Below are positions 50,416-59,716 of a stretch of 64,000 nt of DNA, piece after piece. Position numbers and translations under genes: made by a program. Origin of the DNA: Cyanobacteria bacterium UBA6446 (GTDB lineage Bacteria > Cyanobacteriota > Vampirovibrionia > Gastranaerophilales > Gastranaerophilaceae). Location: contig DJOE01000017.1 of NCBI GenBank assembly GCA_002438405.1, forward strand, positions 1 to 64,000, read 5' to 3'. Each line of letters starts with the position of its first letter. Within the stretch, counting starts at the first letter, position 1. The notes under the pieces are model-generated. The model made no database searches, was not told where the DNA came from, and saw only the letters and a program-made list of their open reading frames with translations.

Positions 50416-51237
50416 ATGAAAACACTTATAGACTTAAAAAATTATGCCCTCTCCCTTAGAATAAGGGTGAGGGTTAGAGTTGCAAAGGAAGGGGCTTTTA
50501 CACTTGCAGAAACCTTAATTACCCTTGGTATTATCGGAATTGTTGCAGCGATGACTATTCCGACATTGATTACCTCATATCAAAAAGAAGTAACTGTTCA
50601 GCGATTGAAACAAATGTATAGCATAATTAATCAAGCTGCAAAAATGTACACCAATGATACAGAAACAGAATTTGGTTCATTTGATACTCAATTAACACCA
50701 AAAGAATTTTTTGAGAAATATTTTTCTTCATATCTAAAAGTTGTTCAATCTTGTGAACCGGCGAGTGAGTGTTACAAAAATGAAACGCCTATTGCTGTTG
50801 ATAGAAAAACACAAATTGATTTACCTCCATATATGGTGAGTTTAATAAACGGAATTTTTGTTGGGTATTTTTCAAATATTGGTGGAGCTATTTTTTATGT
50901 AGATATAAATGGTGCTTCAAAACCTAATAGAGCTGGTCGTGATATTTTTTATTTTTATCTTTTTAATCCTGATACAATAGGTGAGAAAACTGAGGGTTGC
51001 GCTTATACTTTAAGCTTATTGAAACAAAGTATTAACTCTGGATTGTACCCAGGGGGATATGGGTCTTGTTACGTTCCATTCACATCTTATAAAAGAGAAG
51101 AGTTATTAAGTCATAATCCCCGTATTGATAGAAATTGCTCCATTAATTCATTGCATGTTGAGGGTCGCTCGGGAGATGCTTGCGCAGCGGTAATTATGTT
51201 AGATGGTTGGAAAATTAATAAAGATTATCCTTGGTAG
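50416..51237 (+). CDS. Type IV prepilin-like protein
   Basis: 273 aa from the ATG at 50416, chosen by homology of MKTLIDLKNY with the first prepilin; an alternative ATG at 50329 has a better ribosome binding site (GAAAGGA) and would add 29 residues. Leader of 27 residues, cleavage A27/F28, then FTLAETLITLGIIGIVAAM. YLKVVQSCEPASEC gives the Cys loop, and DINGASKPNRAGRDIF the C-terminal motif. Several more cysteines follow. The leader residues after Y10 are encoded by the hairpin repeat at 50447-50473. XRE regulator divergent upstream. Confidence 0.82.
   Translation: MKTLIDLKNYALSLRIRVRVRVAKEGAFTLAETLITLGIIGIVAAMTIPTLITSYQKEVTVQRLKQMYSIINQAAKMYTNDTETEFGSFDTQLTPKEFFEKYFSSYLKVVQSCEPASECYKNETPIAVDRKTQIDLPPYMVSLINGIFVGYFSNIGGAIFYVDINGASKPNRAGRDIFYFYLFNPDTIGEKTEGCAYTLSLLKQSINSGLYPGGYGSCYVPFTSYKREELLSHNPRIDRNCSINSLHVEGRSGDACAAVIMLDGWKINKDYPW
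50447..50473. repeat. CCCTC-family hairpin in the prepilin leader
   Basis: CCCTCTCCCTT, AGAAT and AAGGGTGAGGG form an 11-bp stem with one mismatch. It is translated as leader residues A-L-S-L-R-I-R-V-R. The loop AGAAT is shared with the copy at 47375. Confidence 0.8.
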
Positions 51238-51354
51238 GTTAGATTGGGGTATTTTATTCTCTTTCAAGCATTTATATGATGTTAAATGAACAAAATTATT
51301 GTTTAATCGTTATATATATGTCACGGCATTTATGAGGATTAATCAATACCCTAT

Positions 51355-52803
51355 ATGATAAAAAAAATTGCACTAGTTATAATTTGTATTTTGGCGTTAT
51401 CAATACCTACATTTGCTCTTGAAGATATAAATGTTCAACAGGGTTCTGTATTGTCATTGAACGATTGTATTTCTATTGCACTTAATCATAATCCGGCAAT
51501 AAAAAATGCCAGATATAATTATGGAATTTCTAAGTCTAATGTTGGAGTTGCAAGGTCTGAATTTTTTCCAACGGTTGGTGTTGGAACGGGGTATTCTTAT
51601 AACACAACAAGTTCAAGCAAGATAAATACGGATACAAATGCTTATACTGTTCAGGCAACTTTAAACCAATTATTGTGGAATTTTGGCAGAACTAATGCAA
51701 ATATTAAAATGCAAAAATTCTATTTGATTGCAGATGAATATAATTTTTACAACACCGTAAGAGAAACAACTTTTAATGTTAAGCAAAAATATTACGAAGT
51801 TTTGGCAGCTCGAGCAACTGTTTTAATTAATAAGGCCTATGTTCAAATAAACGAACGCAACTATCAAAGAACAAAAGCTTATTTTGATGAGGGTATTAAA
51901 TCTAAAATTGATTTAGTTAATGCAGAAGTTACACTGAGTGATTCAAAAATTCAACTTGTTCAAGCTGAAAATTCTTATAAAAATTCGTTAGTTAATTTGA
52001 ACAATGCAATGTATTTGGTCAATGCTCCGGCTTATTCAATTTCAGGTACGGAGGTTTTTAACAATGTAAATGATAATGTTGCTCCTGTTGATTTGACAAA
52101 AATCACTAAACCGTCTGATAAAGAAATAAGTAAGCTTCCGGTGAATGTAAAAGATGCAAAACTTACAAGTTCTGTTGAAACTTTGGAACTTTTAACTGAT
52201 TACAAAGTTGATGAATTCCCTTATTCCTTTGAAGAATGTATGAAAATGGCATATAAAAACCGTGCGGATTTAAAAGCTTATAATTCAACTTTAGATGCGG
52301 TTAAGCAAAATTTATTATTTGTTAAACGTAATTATTATCCTGAATTATCAGCAAATGCGGGTTACGGATTTAGAAATACAAATTCAACAAATTCTTTGAA
52401 TGTTGGATTAAATTTATCAAGTTCTGTTAATATAATGAACCAAAAATATAAAGTAGATGCTGCAAAATATCAAGTTGATATTGCAGAAAATTCTTTAAAT
52501 CAATTAAACCAAGACATATTTTTTGAAGTTCAAAATGCATATATAAATATGGTTGAACTAGAAAAACAAATTCCGCTTTTGGCTGTTAAGGTTCGTCAAA
52601 CTTTAGAAAATTACGAACTAGCAGAGGGCAGATATTATGTTGGTTTAGGTGATTATATTCAATTGCAAGACGCAAAAGTAAATTACAACAATGCTCAATG
52701 TTCTTATATTGAAACAATTTATAAATACAATGTAGCAAGGGCAAATTTGGAGAGTGTAATTGCAATGCCACAACAAGTTACAGTTACTTTAGAGGGTAAA
52801 TAG
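51355..52803 (+). CDS. TolC-family outer membrane efflux protein
   Basis: 482 aa; signal peptide (about residues 1-22, ends in TFAL), then two OEP repeats with long helices. Segments such as LSLNDCISIALNHNPAIKNA and FSFEECMKMAYKNRADLKAY style repeats mark each half. It would form the outer-membrane channel for the pump encoded next (adaptor starts 4 nt after the stop). Ribosome binding site is weak: GAGGA lies about 17 nt upstream. Confidence 0.9.
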   Translation: MIKKIALVIICILALSIPTFALEDINVQQGSVLSLNDCISIALNHNPAIKNARYNYGISKSNVGVARSEFFPTVGVGTGYSYNTTSSSKINTDTNAYTVQATLNQLLWNFGRTNANIKMQKFYLIADEYNFYNTVRETTFNVKQKYYEVLAARATVLINKAYVQINERNYQRTKAYFDEGIKSKIDLVNAEVTLSDSKIQLVQAENSYKNSLVNLNNAMYLVNAPAYSISGTEVFNNVNDNVAPVDLTKITKPSDKEISKLPVNVKDAKLTSSVETLELLTDYKVDEFPYSFEECMKMAYKNRADLKAYNSTLDAVKQNLLFVKRNYYPELSANAGYGFRNTNSTNSLNVGLNLSSSVNIMNQKYKVDAAKYQVDIAENSLNQLNQDIFFEVQNAYINMVELEKQIPLLAVKVRQTLENYELAEGRYYVGLGDYIQLQDAKVNYNNAQCSYIETIYKYNVARANLESVIAMPQQVTVTLEGK

Positions 52804-52807
52804 AATT

Positions 52808-54010
52808 ATGAAACTAAAAGAAATTCTAAAAAAATGTAAAAAGAAACGAATAATAATTCCATTAGTTATAGCTTTGGCTGTAAGTGGAATTTGTATTAAT
52901 AACATCAAATCTAATCAAATACACTATCAAACTCAAAAACTTGAAAGATGTACGATTACTCAAGTTGTTGAGGCATCAGGTACAATTAATCCGGTAAATA
53001 CAGTTAGTGTTGGTTCAACTGTATCAGGTTTGATGAAAGCTATTTATGTTGATTATAATTCAGAGGTTAAAAAAGGGCAGTTACTTGCGCAGATTGATCC
53101 GGCTAATTTCCAAGCTTCTGTTGATCAAAATCGAGCACAAATCAATAATGCCGAAGCAAACCTTGCAAAACTTAATGCTGAAATGGTTATGGCACAAAAA
53201 ACTTATAATCGATACAAAAATTTGTATGCAAAGAATTTTGTCGCAAGAAGTGAACTAGACCAAGCAGAGAGTGATTATTTAGCTAAAAAAGCTGCAATTG
53301 GAGCACAACAAGCATCAATTGCGCAAGCAAGAGCAACTTATAAAACTGCAATGACAAACTTAGGTTATACAAAGATTATTGCACCGGTTGATGGTACAAT
53401 TATTTCTCGTGATATTGATGTAGGACAACCGGTTGCAGCTAGTTTTCAAGCTCCGGAATTATTCACAATAGCACAAGACTTGAAAAAAATGCAAATAGAG
53501 GTGAATGTTTCAGAAGCTGATATCGGACAAGTTAAAGAGGGGCAAGATGTTGAATACACTCTTGACGGCTATCCTGATAGTACGTTTTATGGAAAAGTTA
53601 CTCAAGTCAGACTTGATTCAACCACAACATCTAATGTTGTAACTTATACTGTAATTGTTAGTGTAAGTAATGATGATTTGAAACTTAAACCTGGAATGAC
53701 TGCAAATGTTTCTATTATTACCAATAGAAGTTCAAATGTCCTTTGCGCTCCAACGGTTGCTTTGAAATATTCTCCGGAAATATCAGGTCAAAAATATAAG
53801 AATCAAGGTATTTGGATTTTAGATGATGGCAAACCTCGTAGAATAGATATCAAAGAGGGTGCAAGTGATGATACAAATGTTGAAATTATTTCTAAACGAG
53901 TAAAAGTTGGAGATAGTGTAATTGTGGGTTCTATTGGTGGAAAAGCAAAACAATCTTCATCTTCTGGAGGTAATGATAAACGTCGTGGCGGACCTCCGGG
54001 AATGTTTTAG
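52808..54010 (+). CDS. MacA/HlyD-type periplasmic adaptor
   Basis: 400 aa. An N-terminal transmembrane helix (about 14-31) anchors a biotinyl-lipoyl-like domain (GSTVSGLMKAIYVDYNSEVK), a coiled-coil hairpin (about 100-180), a second lipoyl half (YTKIIAPVDGTIISRDID) and beta-barrel domains (LKPGMTANVSI). The tail is Gly/Arg-rich (GGNDKRRGGPPGMF). It links the TolC-like channel to the MacB-type ABC transporter. Substrate unknown; the family exports macrolides, peptides or protoporphyrin. Confidence 0.92.
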   Translation: MKLKEILKKCKKKRIIIPLVIALAVSGICINNIKSNQIHYQTQKLERCTITQVVEASGTINPVNTVSVGSTVSGLMKAIYVDYNSEVKKGQLLAQIDPANFQASVDQNRAQINNAEANLAKLNAEMVMAQKTYNRYKNLYAKNFVARSELDQAESDYLAKKAAIGAQQASIAQARATYKTAMTNLGYTKIIAPVDGTIISRDIDVGQPVAASFQAPELFTIAQDLKKMQIEVNVSEADIGQVKEGQDVEYTLDGYPDSTFYGKVTQVRLDSTTTSNVVTYTVIVSVSNDDLKLKPGMTANVSIITNRSSNVLCAPTVALKYSPEISGQKYKNQGIWILDDGKPRRIDIKEGASDDTNVEIISKRVKVGDSVIVGSIGGKAKQSSSSGGNDKRRGGPPGMF

Positions 54011-54041
54011 GCTAATTCACAACTTATGAAAGGTTATATGA

Positions 54042-55196
54042 ATGGAAGAAAAAGAAGATAAACAAAAATTTATAGATAGAATTTCAACTAAACTCCTTTC
54101 TTTAGAATCTGAAAGAAAGAATAGAATATTGAAATTGATATTCAAACAAATAGCTGTATTGGTAATTTTTTACCTTACACTTAAAGGTGTTTTGTTTTTT
54201 TGTGAAGATCATACCTATATATCTGTTGCTTGTGGTGTTATTGCTCTTTTTAGCGGTGCTATTTTCTTTTACAACTTTTCTGATGACGATAAAAATTTTA
54301 AAAAATTTTTAAAACAACGAGTAAAATCTCAAATTGTAAGAAATTTTAATTTAAAAACTATAAAAGGGAAAGCTTTTACTGATGAATTTTTAAAGAAAAG
54401 TAATTTGTTTTCAGTATATACATACCAAGAAACTGATGATGTTATACAAGGTTGTTATAACGAAGTCGATTATACTATTGCGGAAACGAAACTTGTAGCT
54501 AAAGGCAATAAAAATGAATTTGATGTATTTAAAGGGGTAATTATTTCTTTCAAATCAAATAAAGTAATAACTGCCGAAACTCTTATAACTACAAAAGGTG
54601 ATAATAGTATAAGAAATTACCCTTCTAATTCAAAGTTTGTTATAAGTTATTTAATAGTTTGTTGTTTTTTTATCCCAATGATTTCTCTTGGTTATGCTAT
54701 ATATTCAATGGTTAAGTATTTCAACAAATCAGGAATGAGTATTACAAATCTGATGACAACCCATTCTCCTTTGCCACATATTTGGTTTTTAACTATTTGG
54801 GATTTGGTTTTTCCTGTCATTATAATTTTGAGTATTGCTCTTGTTGTGTATTATAAAAAGAAAAAAATGCAAAATGTTAAACTTGAAGATTTAACATTTG
54901 ATAAAAAATTTAATGTTTATACGCAGGATCAAATTGAAGCAAGATATCTTTTAACTCCGGCATTCATGGAACGATTGAAATCCTTGGAAACATCTTTTGG
55001 AACGAAGAATATTAAATGCTCATTTTTTGAAGATAATATAATGTTTGCGATATCAACAAATAAAGATTTGTTTGAACTCGGAAGTTTATACAAATCACTT
55101 AAATCAAAAATATCAATTGAAGAATTTTATAATGAAATACATTCAATTCAAGAAATGATTAACCATCTAAAACTTGATGAAAAGTTAGGATTATAA
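54042..55196 (+). CDS. DUF3137-like membrane protein inside the efflux cluster
   Basis: 384 aa. Two helices at about 30-53 and 58-79, a soluble domain of about 115 residues with DDVIQGCYNEVDYTIAETKL and FDVFKGVIISF that resembles DUF3137, and two more helices at about 200-270, then a soluble C-terminus. DUF3137 proteins are often linked to LemA, which is absent here. Its position between adaptor and ATPase genes, 1 nt before the ATPase start, suggests it belongs to the transporter unit. The family call is tentative. Confidence 0.6.
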   Translation: MEEKEDKQKFIDRISTKLLSLESERKNRILKLIFKQIAVLVIFYLTLKGVLFFCEDHTYISVACGVIALFSGAIFFYNFSDDDKNFKKFLKQRVKSQIVRNFNLKTIKGKAFTDEFLKKSNLFSVYTYQETDDVIQGCYNEVDYTIAETKLVAKGNKNEFDVFKGVIISFKSNKVITAETLITTKGDNSIRNYPSNSKFVISYLIVCCFFIPMISLGYAIYSMVKYFNKSGMSITNLMTTHSPLPHIWFLTIWDLVFPVIIILSIALVVYYKKKKMQNVKLEDLTFDKKFNVYTQDQIEARYLLTPAFMERLKSLETSFGTKNIKCSFFEDNIMFAISTNKDLFELGSLYKSLKSKISIEEFYNEIHSIQEMINHLKLDEKLGL

Positions 55197-55197
55197 T

Positions 55198-55914
55198 ATG
55201 GATTTAATAGAAGTAAAACATGCAATAAAAACTTACCAAACAGGAGAAGATTCGTTTAATGCTTTAAATGATGTATCTTTAAATGTCAAAAAAGGTGAAT
55301 TTGTTGCTATTATGGGAACTTCCGGCTCCGGTAAATCTACGTTTATGAATATGCTTGGAACATTAGATAAGCCAAATTCAGGTTCATATTATTTAGATGG
55401 AATTGATATGCTACATTTAGACCCTGATAGTCTTGCTATGGTTCGTTGCGAAAAAATGGGTTTTGTATTTCAGGGGTTTAACCTTATTTCAAGAACTTCT
55501 GCACTTGATAATGTAATGCTTCCAATGATTTACAAGGGAATTCCGGAAGAAGAGCGAATTAAACGTGCAGAATGGGCATTAAAAATTGTAGGACTTCAAA
55601 ATAGGGAAGATCACATGCCAAATCAAATGTCCGGAGGGCAGCAACAACGTGTGGCGATTGCCAGAGCTATTGTAAATGATGCTCCATTGATTTTGGCTGA
55701 TGAACCGACAGGAAACCTTGATACAAAAACAAGTATTGAGGTTATGGAATTTTTTGTAAGGTTAAATGAAGAAATGGGCAAAACAATTGTCCTTGTTACC
55801 CACGAACCTGATATTGCCGAATATACAAAACGAGTTGTTAAATTCAAGGACGGAAATATTATTCTTGATGAACCAAAAGATGTTTGGCTTTCACACAGAA
55901 CAAGAGAAACGTAG
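55198..55914 (+). CDS. MacB-type ABC transporter ATPase
   Basis: 238 aa. Walker A MGTSGSGKST, Q-loop VFQGFNLI, signature MSGGQQQRVAIARAI, Walker B LILADEPTGNLD and H-loop VTHEP are intact. It belongs to the LolD/MacB/FtsE group of ATPases. Separate from the permease, unlike the fused MacB of Escherichia coli. It starts 1 nt after the preceding stop. Confidence 0.95.
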   Translation: MDLIEVKHAIKTYQTGEDSFNALNDVSLNVKKGEFVAIMGTSGSGKSTFMNMLGTLDKPNSGSYYLDGIDMLHLDPDSLAMVRCEKMGFVFQGFNLISRTSALDNVMLPMIYKGIPEEERIKRAEWALKIVGLQNREDHMPNQMSGGQQQRVAIARAIVNDAPLILADEPTGNLDTKTSIEVMEFFVRLNEEMGKTIVLVTHEPDIAEYTKRVVKFKDGNIILDEPKDVWLSHRTRET

Positions 55915-55952
55915 AAAATGTCTATAAGTGGATAAGCGAATAAAGGAATATA

Positions 55953-57182
55953 ATGTTAGATTTCAAATCAATATTAAAAATGGCAACAGTGTCATTAAAA
56001 ATAAATAAAATGCGTTCAATGCTTACAAGTTTAGGCATAATTATCGGTGTTAGTGCCGTAATTATTATGCTTGCTGTTGGTTCAGGTGCGAGTAAAAAAA
56101 TTGCAAAAGATATGGAATCTATGGGGAGTAATCTTTTGATGATACGCTCTGCTTCTGCGAAATCCGGTGGTGTTCGTATGGGTATGGGTACACGTCCAAC
56201 GTTGACAATGAAAGATGCAGAAGTTATTGAGTCAAAAGCTCGTGGGGTTTTGGCTCTTGCGCCTTATTCTGCGGAATCAAAACAGTTAACTTATGGAAAC
56301 CAAAACTGGTCAACAACTGTTGGTGGTACAACTCAACCTTATTTTTTGATTAGAAATTATGAAGTTGAATCAGGTAGAGGCTTTTTGCCCGAAGATAATA
56401 AAAATAGTACAAAAGTAGCTATTATTGGACAAACTGTTTCAACAGAATTGTTCGGAGATGTTGACCCAATTGGGAAAACTATTAGGATTGGTAATGTTCC
56501 GTTCAAAGTTATTGGGTTATTGAAAACAAAGGGTTCTAGTGGAATGGGGCAAGACCAAGACGATTTGGTTTTTATTCCAATCACTACGGCACAAAGGAAA
56601 GTTTTTGGTACAGATTTCCCCGGAACAGTAAGTATGATTGCTGTTAAAGCTCAAAATGACCAAGTTATAAGTATGACACAAGAAGATATTACAGAAATTC
56701 TTCAACATAGACATCATATTGGAAAAAATCAAGACGATGATTTTGAAATTAGAAATTTGGCGGAAATGCAGGAAACTATTAAATCAACAACTAAAACAAT
56801 GTCACTTCTTTTGGGTGCAATAGCTGGGGTTTCGCTTGTTGTTGGTGGAATAGGTATTATGAATATTATGCTTGTTTCTGTAACAGAAAGAACAAAAGAA
56901 ATTGGTATTCGTATGGCAATTGGTGCTAAAGCATCAGATATTCGAATTCAATTTTTGATTGAATCTTTCTTGTTATCTATGGCTGGAGGTTTGATTGGAG
57001 TTCTAATCGGCATACTCGGAGCTTATTTGATGCACAAATTTGCAGGCATGAATATTGCTATAACCCTTTCTTCAATTTTGTTGTCATTAGGGTTTTCTGC
57101 AGCAATTGGTGTCGGTTTTGGTTATTATCCTGCTTATAAGGCTTCGTTATTAAATCCAATTGATGCGTTAAGATATGAATAA
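55953..57182 (+). CDS. MacB-type ABC transporter permease (FtsX family)
   Basis: 409 aa. One N-terminal helix (SLGIIIGVSAVIIMLAVGSG), a large periplasmic MacB core (about 45-280), then three C-terminal helices including VVGGIGIMNIMLVSVTERTK, the conserved FtsX loop (EIGIRMAIGAKASDI). This mechanotransmission-type permease would work with the ATPase, adaptor and TolC-like channel. It ends 2 nt before the convergent gene at 57185. Confidence 0.93.
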   Translation: MLDFKSILKMATVSLKINKMRSMLTSLGIIIGVSAVIIMLAVGSGASKKIAKDMESMGSNLLMIRSASAKSGGVRMGMGTRPTLTMKDAEVIESKARGVLALAPYSAESKQLTYGNQNWSTTVGGTTQPYFLIRNYEVESGRGFLPEDNKNSTKVAIIGQTVSTELFGDVDPIGKTIRIGNVPFKVIGLLKTKGSSGMGQDQDDLVFIPITTAQRKVFGTDFPGTVSMIAVKAQNDQVISMTQEDITEILQHRHHIGKNQDDDFEIRNLAEMQETIKSTTKTMSLLLGAIAGVSLVVGGIGIMNIMLVSVTERTKEIGIRMAIGAKASDIRIQFLIESFLLSMAGGLIGVLIGILGAYLMHKFAGMNIAITLSSILLSLGFSAAIGVGFGYYPAYKASLLNPIDALRYE

Positions 57183-57184
57183 TT

Positions 57185-57715
57185 TTAACCTTTAATTGCA
57201 CCCCAAGCTTTGACATCTCCACGTTCGTAGCGGATTAGATAATATCCGCCTTTAGGGACATATTCAATAGATGCTTCTTGATAAATTTCATCTTCATTTT
57301 TGTTAATTAAAGGCAATCCTTTTTTCTCTCTTTTTTGATTAGTTTTCGCAATTTCTTTGTCTTCTTTTTTCTGTTTGCGAAGAGCTTTATTGTCACGGGC
57401 AACGGAATATTGTGACATATCAATATCAATTTTAAACACTGGAATAATTGCAATTGCTTTGCGTGATTGGATTAAAATCAAAAAATCTCTATCATCAGAA
57501 AGTGCAAGTTCATAATGACCAGCTGGAATTGTATTCCCTTGCGCATCAGAAATCTCATCGACAATTGAAAGAGTCGGATATGTTGATTCTCGGAGTGAAT
57601 ATTTATAAAATGATTGACTTCCAACAATCAATCCTGCAGTAATTTGCGGTTCTGTCGGATACACTCTTGTTTCAGAATGCATCATAATATTGTCAACATA
57701 AACCCCCTCAAGCAT
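57185..57715 (-). CDS. Unknown protein downstream of rnpA
   Basis: 176 aa, soluble-looking. It contains NTIPAGHYELALSDDRDFLI, which resembles TLPIGHYQVVGE of the exported protein at 2857, a basic linker (LRKQKKEDKEIAKTNQKREK) and a C-terminal GGYYLIRYERGDVKAWGAIK. The ATG lies 2 nt after the rnpA stop, so the genes are coupled. This slot usually holds yidD or yidC in other bacteria; it is neither. Function unknown. Confidence 0.6.
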   Translation of the reverse strand: MLEGVYVDNIMMHSETRVYPTEPQITAGLIVGSQSFYKYSLRESTYPTLSIVDEISDAQGNTIPAGHYELALSDDRDFLILIQSRKAIAIIPVFKIDIDMSQYSVARDNKALRKQKKEDKEIAKTNQKREKKGLPLINKNEDEIYQEASIEYVPKGGYYLIRYERGDVKAWGAIKG

Positions 57716-57717
57716 TT

Positions 57718-58068
57718 TTAGATTTTCTCCAATAACTTTTGAATACTTGATTTTATTTCAGTGAAACTTTTGCCTAATGCATTTTCGCTTCCCACAAACA
57801 CTAATGACATATATTTTTGAGAATTTCCAAGATTATTTTCTTTTAGCAGAATACGATAACTCTCTCTCATCAAACGTTTCAAACGATTTCTTTTTACTGC
57901 TCGTTTGTGAACTTTTTTACTTACAACAAAACCAACTTTAGTTGGAAAATCTTCTTTTTTTAAAATACCCGCAAACAAAGTTACTCCACCCTTATGGGAG
58001 GAGTTTTTAACTTTATATGTAGCTTTGAAAGCTAATCTTTTTTTTAATCTAAACTGCTTCGGTAACAT
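57718..58068 (-). CDS. rnpA: Ribonuclease P protein component
   Basis: 116 aa; binds the RNase P RNA and helps process tRNA 5' ends. The RNR signature KRAVKRNRLKRLMRESYR and VGFVVSKKVHKRA are present. It follows rpmH by 50 nt, the usual rpmH-rnpA order. A poor ribosome binding site (GAAAGA) precedes the ATG. Confidence 0.93.
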   Translation of the reverse strand: MLPKQFRLKKRLAFKATYKVKNSSHKGGVTLFAGILKKEDFPTKVGFVVSKKVHKRAVKRNRLKRLMRESYRILLKENNLGNSQKYMSLVFVGSENALGKSFTEIKSSIQKLLEKI

Positions 58069-58118
58069 TCTTTCTCCGAAATTTATATGAACAACAAAAA
58101 GTTACTCATCAAATCAGA

Positions 58119-58271
58119 TTAAGCACGTTTTTTAGCAGTGATAGATAATTTGTGACGACCACGAGCTCTACGTCTGTTGATAACTTCTCTACCGCCTGGA
58201 GTTGACATTCTTGCTCTAAATCCACTTACATTTTGTCTTTTTCTTTTAGTTCCTTCTAGTGTACGTCTCAT
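58119..58271 (-). CDS. rpmH: 50S ribosomal protein L34
   Basis: 50 aa, read directly from the sequence: MRRTLEGTKRKRQNVSGFRA at the start, then STPGGREVINRRRARGRHKL and SITAKKRA. It is the classical short, very basic L34. AAGGAATTAATAAA precedes the ATG. It is the first gene of the rpmH-rnpA unit. A long opposite-strand frame starting at 58177 covers it but is only an artefactual extension of proC. Confidence 0.96.
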   Translation of the reverse strand: MRRTLEGTKRKRQNVSGFRARMSTPGGREVINRRRARGRHKLSITAKKRA

Positions 58272-58371
58272 TTTATTAATTCCTTTTACTATTTATTATT
58301 TGTCGTATAATATAGATGTTATAGTAAAAAAAATAATTAGTCAACAAACAAGAAGGGAATGGTTAAATATT

Positions 58372-59178
58372 ATGAAGAAGAATATAGGTTTTATTGGTTG
58401 TGGAAAAATGGCTAGTGCCATTATCAGTGGTATTTTAACTTCTGAAAAAGGCGAATATTATAATGTTACAGGTTCAGAAGTCAATGAAGAAGTTGCAAAA
58501 TCTGCATCTGATAGACTTGGAATTAAAGTTTTGGCAGATAATAAAGAACTTGTAAAAAATTCGGATATTGTATTTATTGCAACAAAACCTAATTGTGTAG
58601 TTGATGTTTTGAACACAATTAAATCGGAATTGACATCTGAAAAACTTTTAGTTTCAATTGCTGCTGGTGTTTCAACAGAAAAAATTGAAAAAATTGCTGA
58701 TAAATCAAGAGTTATCAGAATTATGCCTAACACTCCTGCTCTTGTTAAACTCGGAATGTTTGGCGTTTGCAAAGGTTCTAAAGCAACTGATGAAGATTTG
58801 AATTTGATTGAATCTTTACTAACCGCTCTTGGCAAATGTATTTCTGTTGAAGAATCACAAATGGATATTGTTACTGCAATATCTGGTTCAGGACCTGCAT
58901 TTTTCTATCAAGTAATTGAAGATATGGCAAGAGCTGGTGAAAAACTTGGGCTTGATTACGAAAAATCTTTGACTTTAGCTACTCAAACAGCTTTAGGTTC
59001 TGCTCAAATGATATTTAATAGAGGTGAAACTCCTGTTCAAACTTTGATAGATAATGTTGCAACTAAAGGTGGTTGTACATTCGTTGGAATTTGCGAAATG
59101 AAAGACGGTCATTCTGACAAATTGTTCTATGATGTAATTGATAAAACAACTCAAAAAGCAAATGCTTTAGGTAAATAG
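58372..59178 (+). CDS. proC: Pyrroline-5-carboxylate reductase
   Basis: 268 aa; last step of proline synthesis. NAD(P)-binding GFIGCGKMASAIISG at the start, then IRIMPNTPALVKLGM, and the conserved C-terminal block with SGSGPAFFYQVIEDMA and ATKGGCT. The start at 58372 removes about 65 residues of false extension over rpmH. Divergent from rpmH. Strong terminator follows. Confidence 0.95.
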   Translation: MKKNIGFIGCGKMASAIISGILTSEKGEYYNVTGSEVNEEVAKSASDRLGIKVLADNKELVKNSDIVFIATKPNCVVDVLNTIKSELTSEKLLVSIAAGVSTEKIEKIADKSRVIRIMPNTPALVKLGMFGVCKGSKATDEDLNLIESLLTALGKCISVEESQMDIVTAISGSGPAFFYQVIEDMARAGEKLGLDYEKSLTLATQTALGSAQMIFNRGETPVQTLIDNVATKGGCTFVGICEMKDGHSDKLFYDVIDKTTQKANALGK

Positions 59179-59192
59179 TTTGTTATATTAGA

Positions 59193-59229
59193 AAAATGGC
59201 GGATTTGATTTTATCAAATCCGCCATTTT
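59193..59229. terminator. Very strong bidirectional terminator
   Basis: AAAATGGCGGATTTGAT pairs perfectly with ATCAAATCCGCCATTTT around a TTT loop (17 bp). It separates the convergent proC and the gene at 59232. Confidence 0.93.
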
Positions 59230-59231
59230 AA

Positions 59232-59639
59232 TTAAGATTGTTTTTCAGTTTTTGAAGATTTTTTACTGTGGAATAACCCTCCTATCCATTGTCCAATCGG
59301 TTTTAAAATTTTATTATATGTCCATTTAGCTGCAGGCTTAATGGCTTTGTTCCATACGAAAGTTGCTCCTTTCCCAATCATTTTGAATGGCCAAGCAATA
59401 ACTTTACCAACTGTTTTTAATGCTCTTGGGGTTCTTAATAACCAACCGGCAGCCATTCCTGTACACATTCCGGCAGCTACATCATTGTTTGGAGGTATCA
59501 TTCCGCCAAAACCACAACCAAAGACTGATGGTCCGAACATTCCTCTATTGAATCCTATGGTTGGTCCGCCGAACATTCCACCCATTGGCATAAAACCGTT
59601 ATTATTTACTGTAATATTTGTTGTTCTTACAATATTCAT
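59232..59639 (-). CDS. Gly/Met-rich small protein, unknown
   Basis: 135 aa. The N-terminal half is rich in G, M, F and P (GFMPMGGMFGGPTIGFNRG), followed by NDVAAGMCTGMAAGWLL and a basic, Trp/Lys-rich C-terminal part (KMIGKGATFVWNKAIKPAAK). It may associate with membranes through amphipathic helices. No family is recognised. It begins after GAGAAAAGT. Confidence 0.55.
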   Translation of the reverse strand: MNIVRTTNITVNNNGFMPMGGMFGGPTIGFNRGMFGPSVFGCGFGGMIPPNNDVAAGMCTGMAAGWLLRTPRALKTVGKVIAWPFKMIGKGATFVWNKAIKPAAKWTYNKILKPIGQWIGGLFHSKKSSKTEKQS

Positions 59640-59716
59640 ACTTTTCTCACTCTCTTATATATAAAGTATATATAACGAGAGAAATTGCATGATTTTGATA
59701 TTTTGGTTAATAAATC

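Noticed and set aside
58177..58371. N-terminal extension of proC
   Set aside because: It is antisense to rpmH, which is unmistakable L34, and proC homology starts at the ATG at 58372.
58060..58380. Origin of replication near rpmH-rnpA
   Set aside because: No dnaA gene and no cluster of DnaA boxes was seen in the short spacer, so the gene order alone is not enough.
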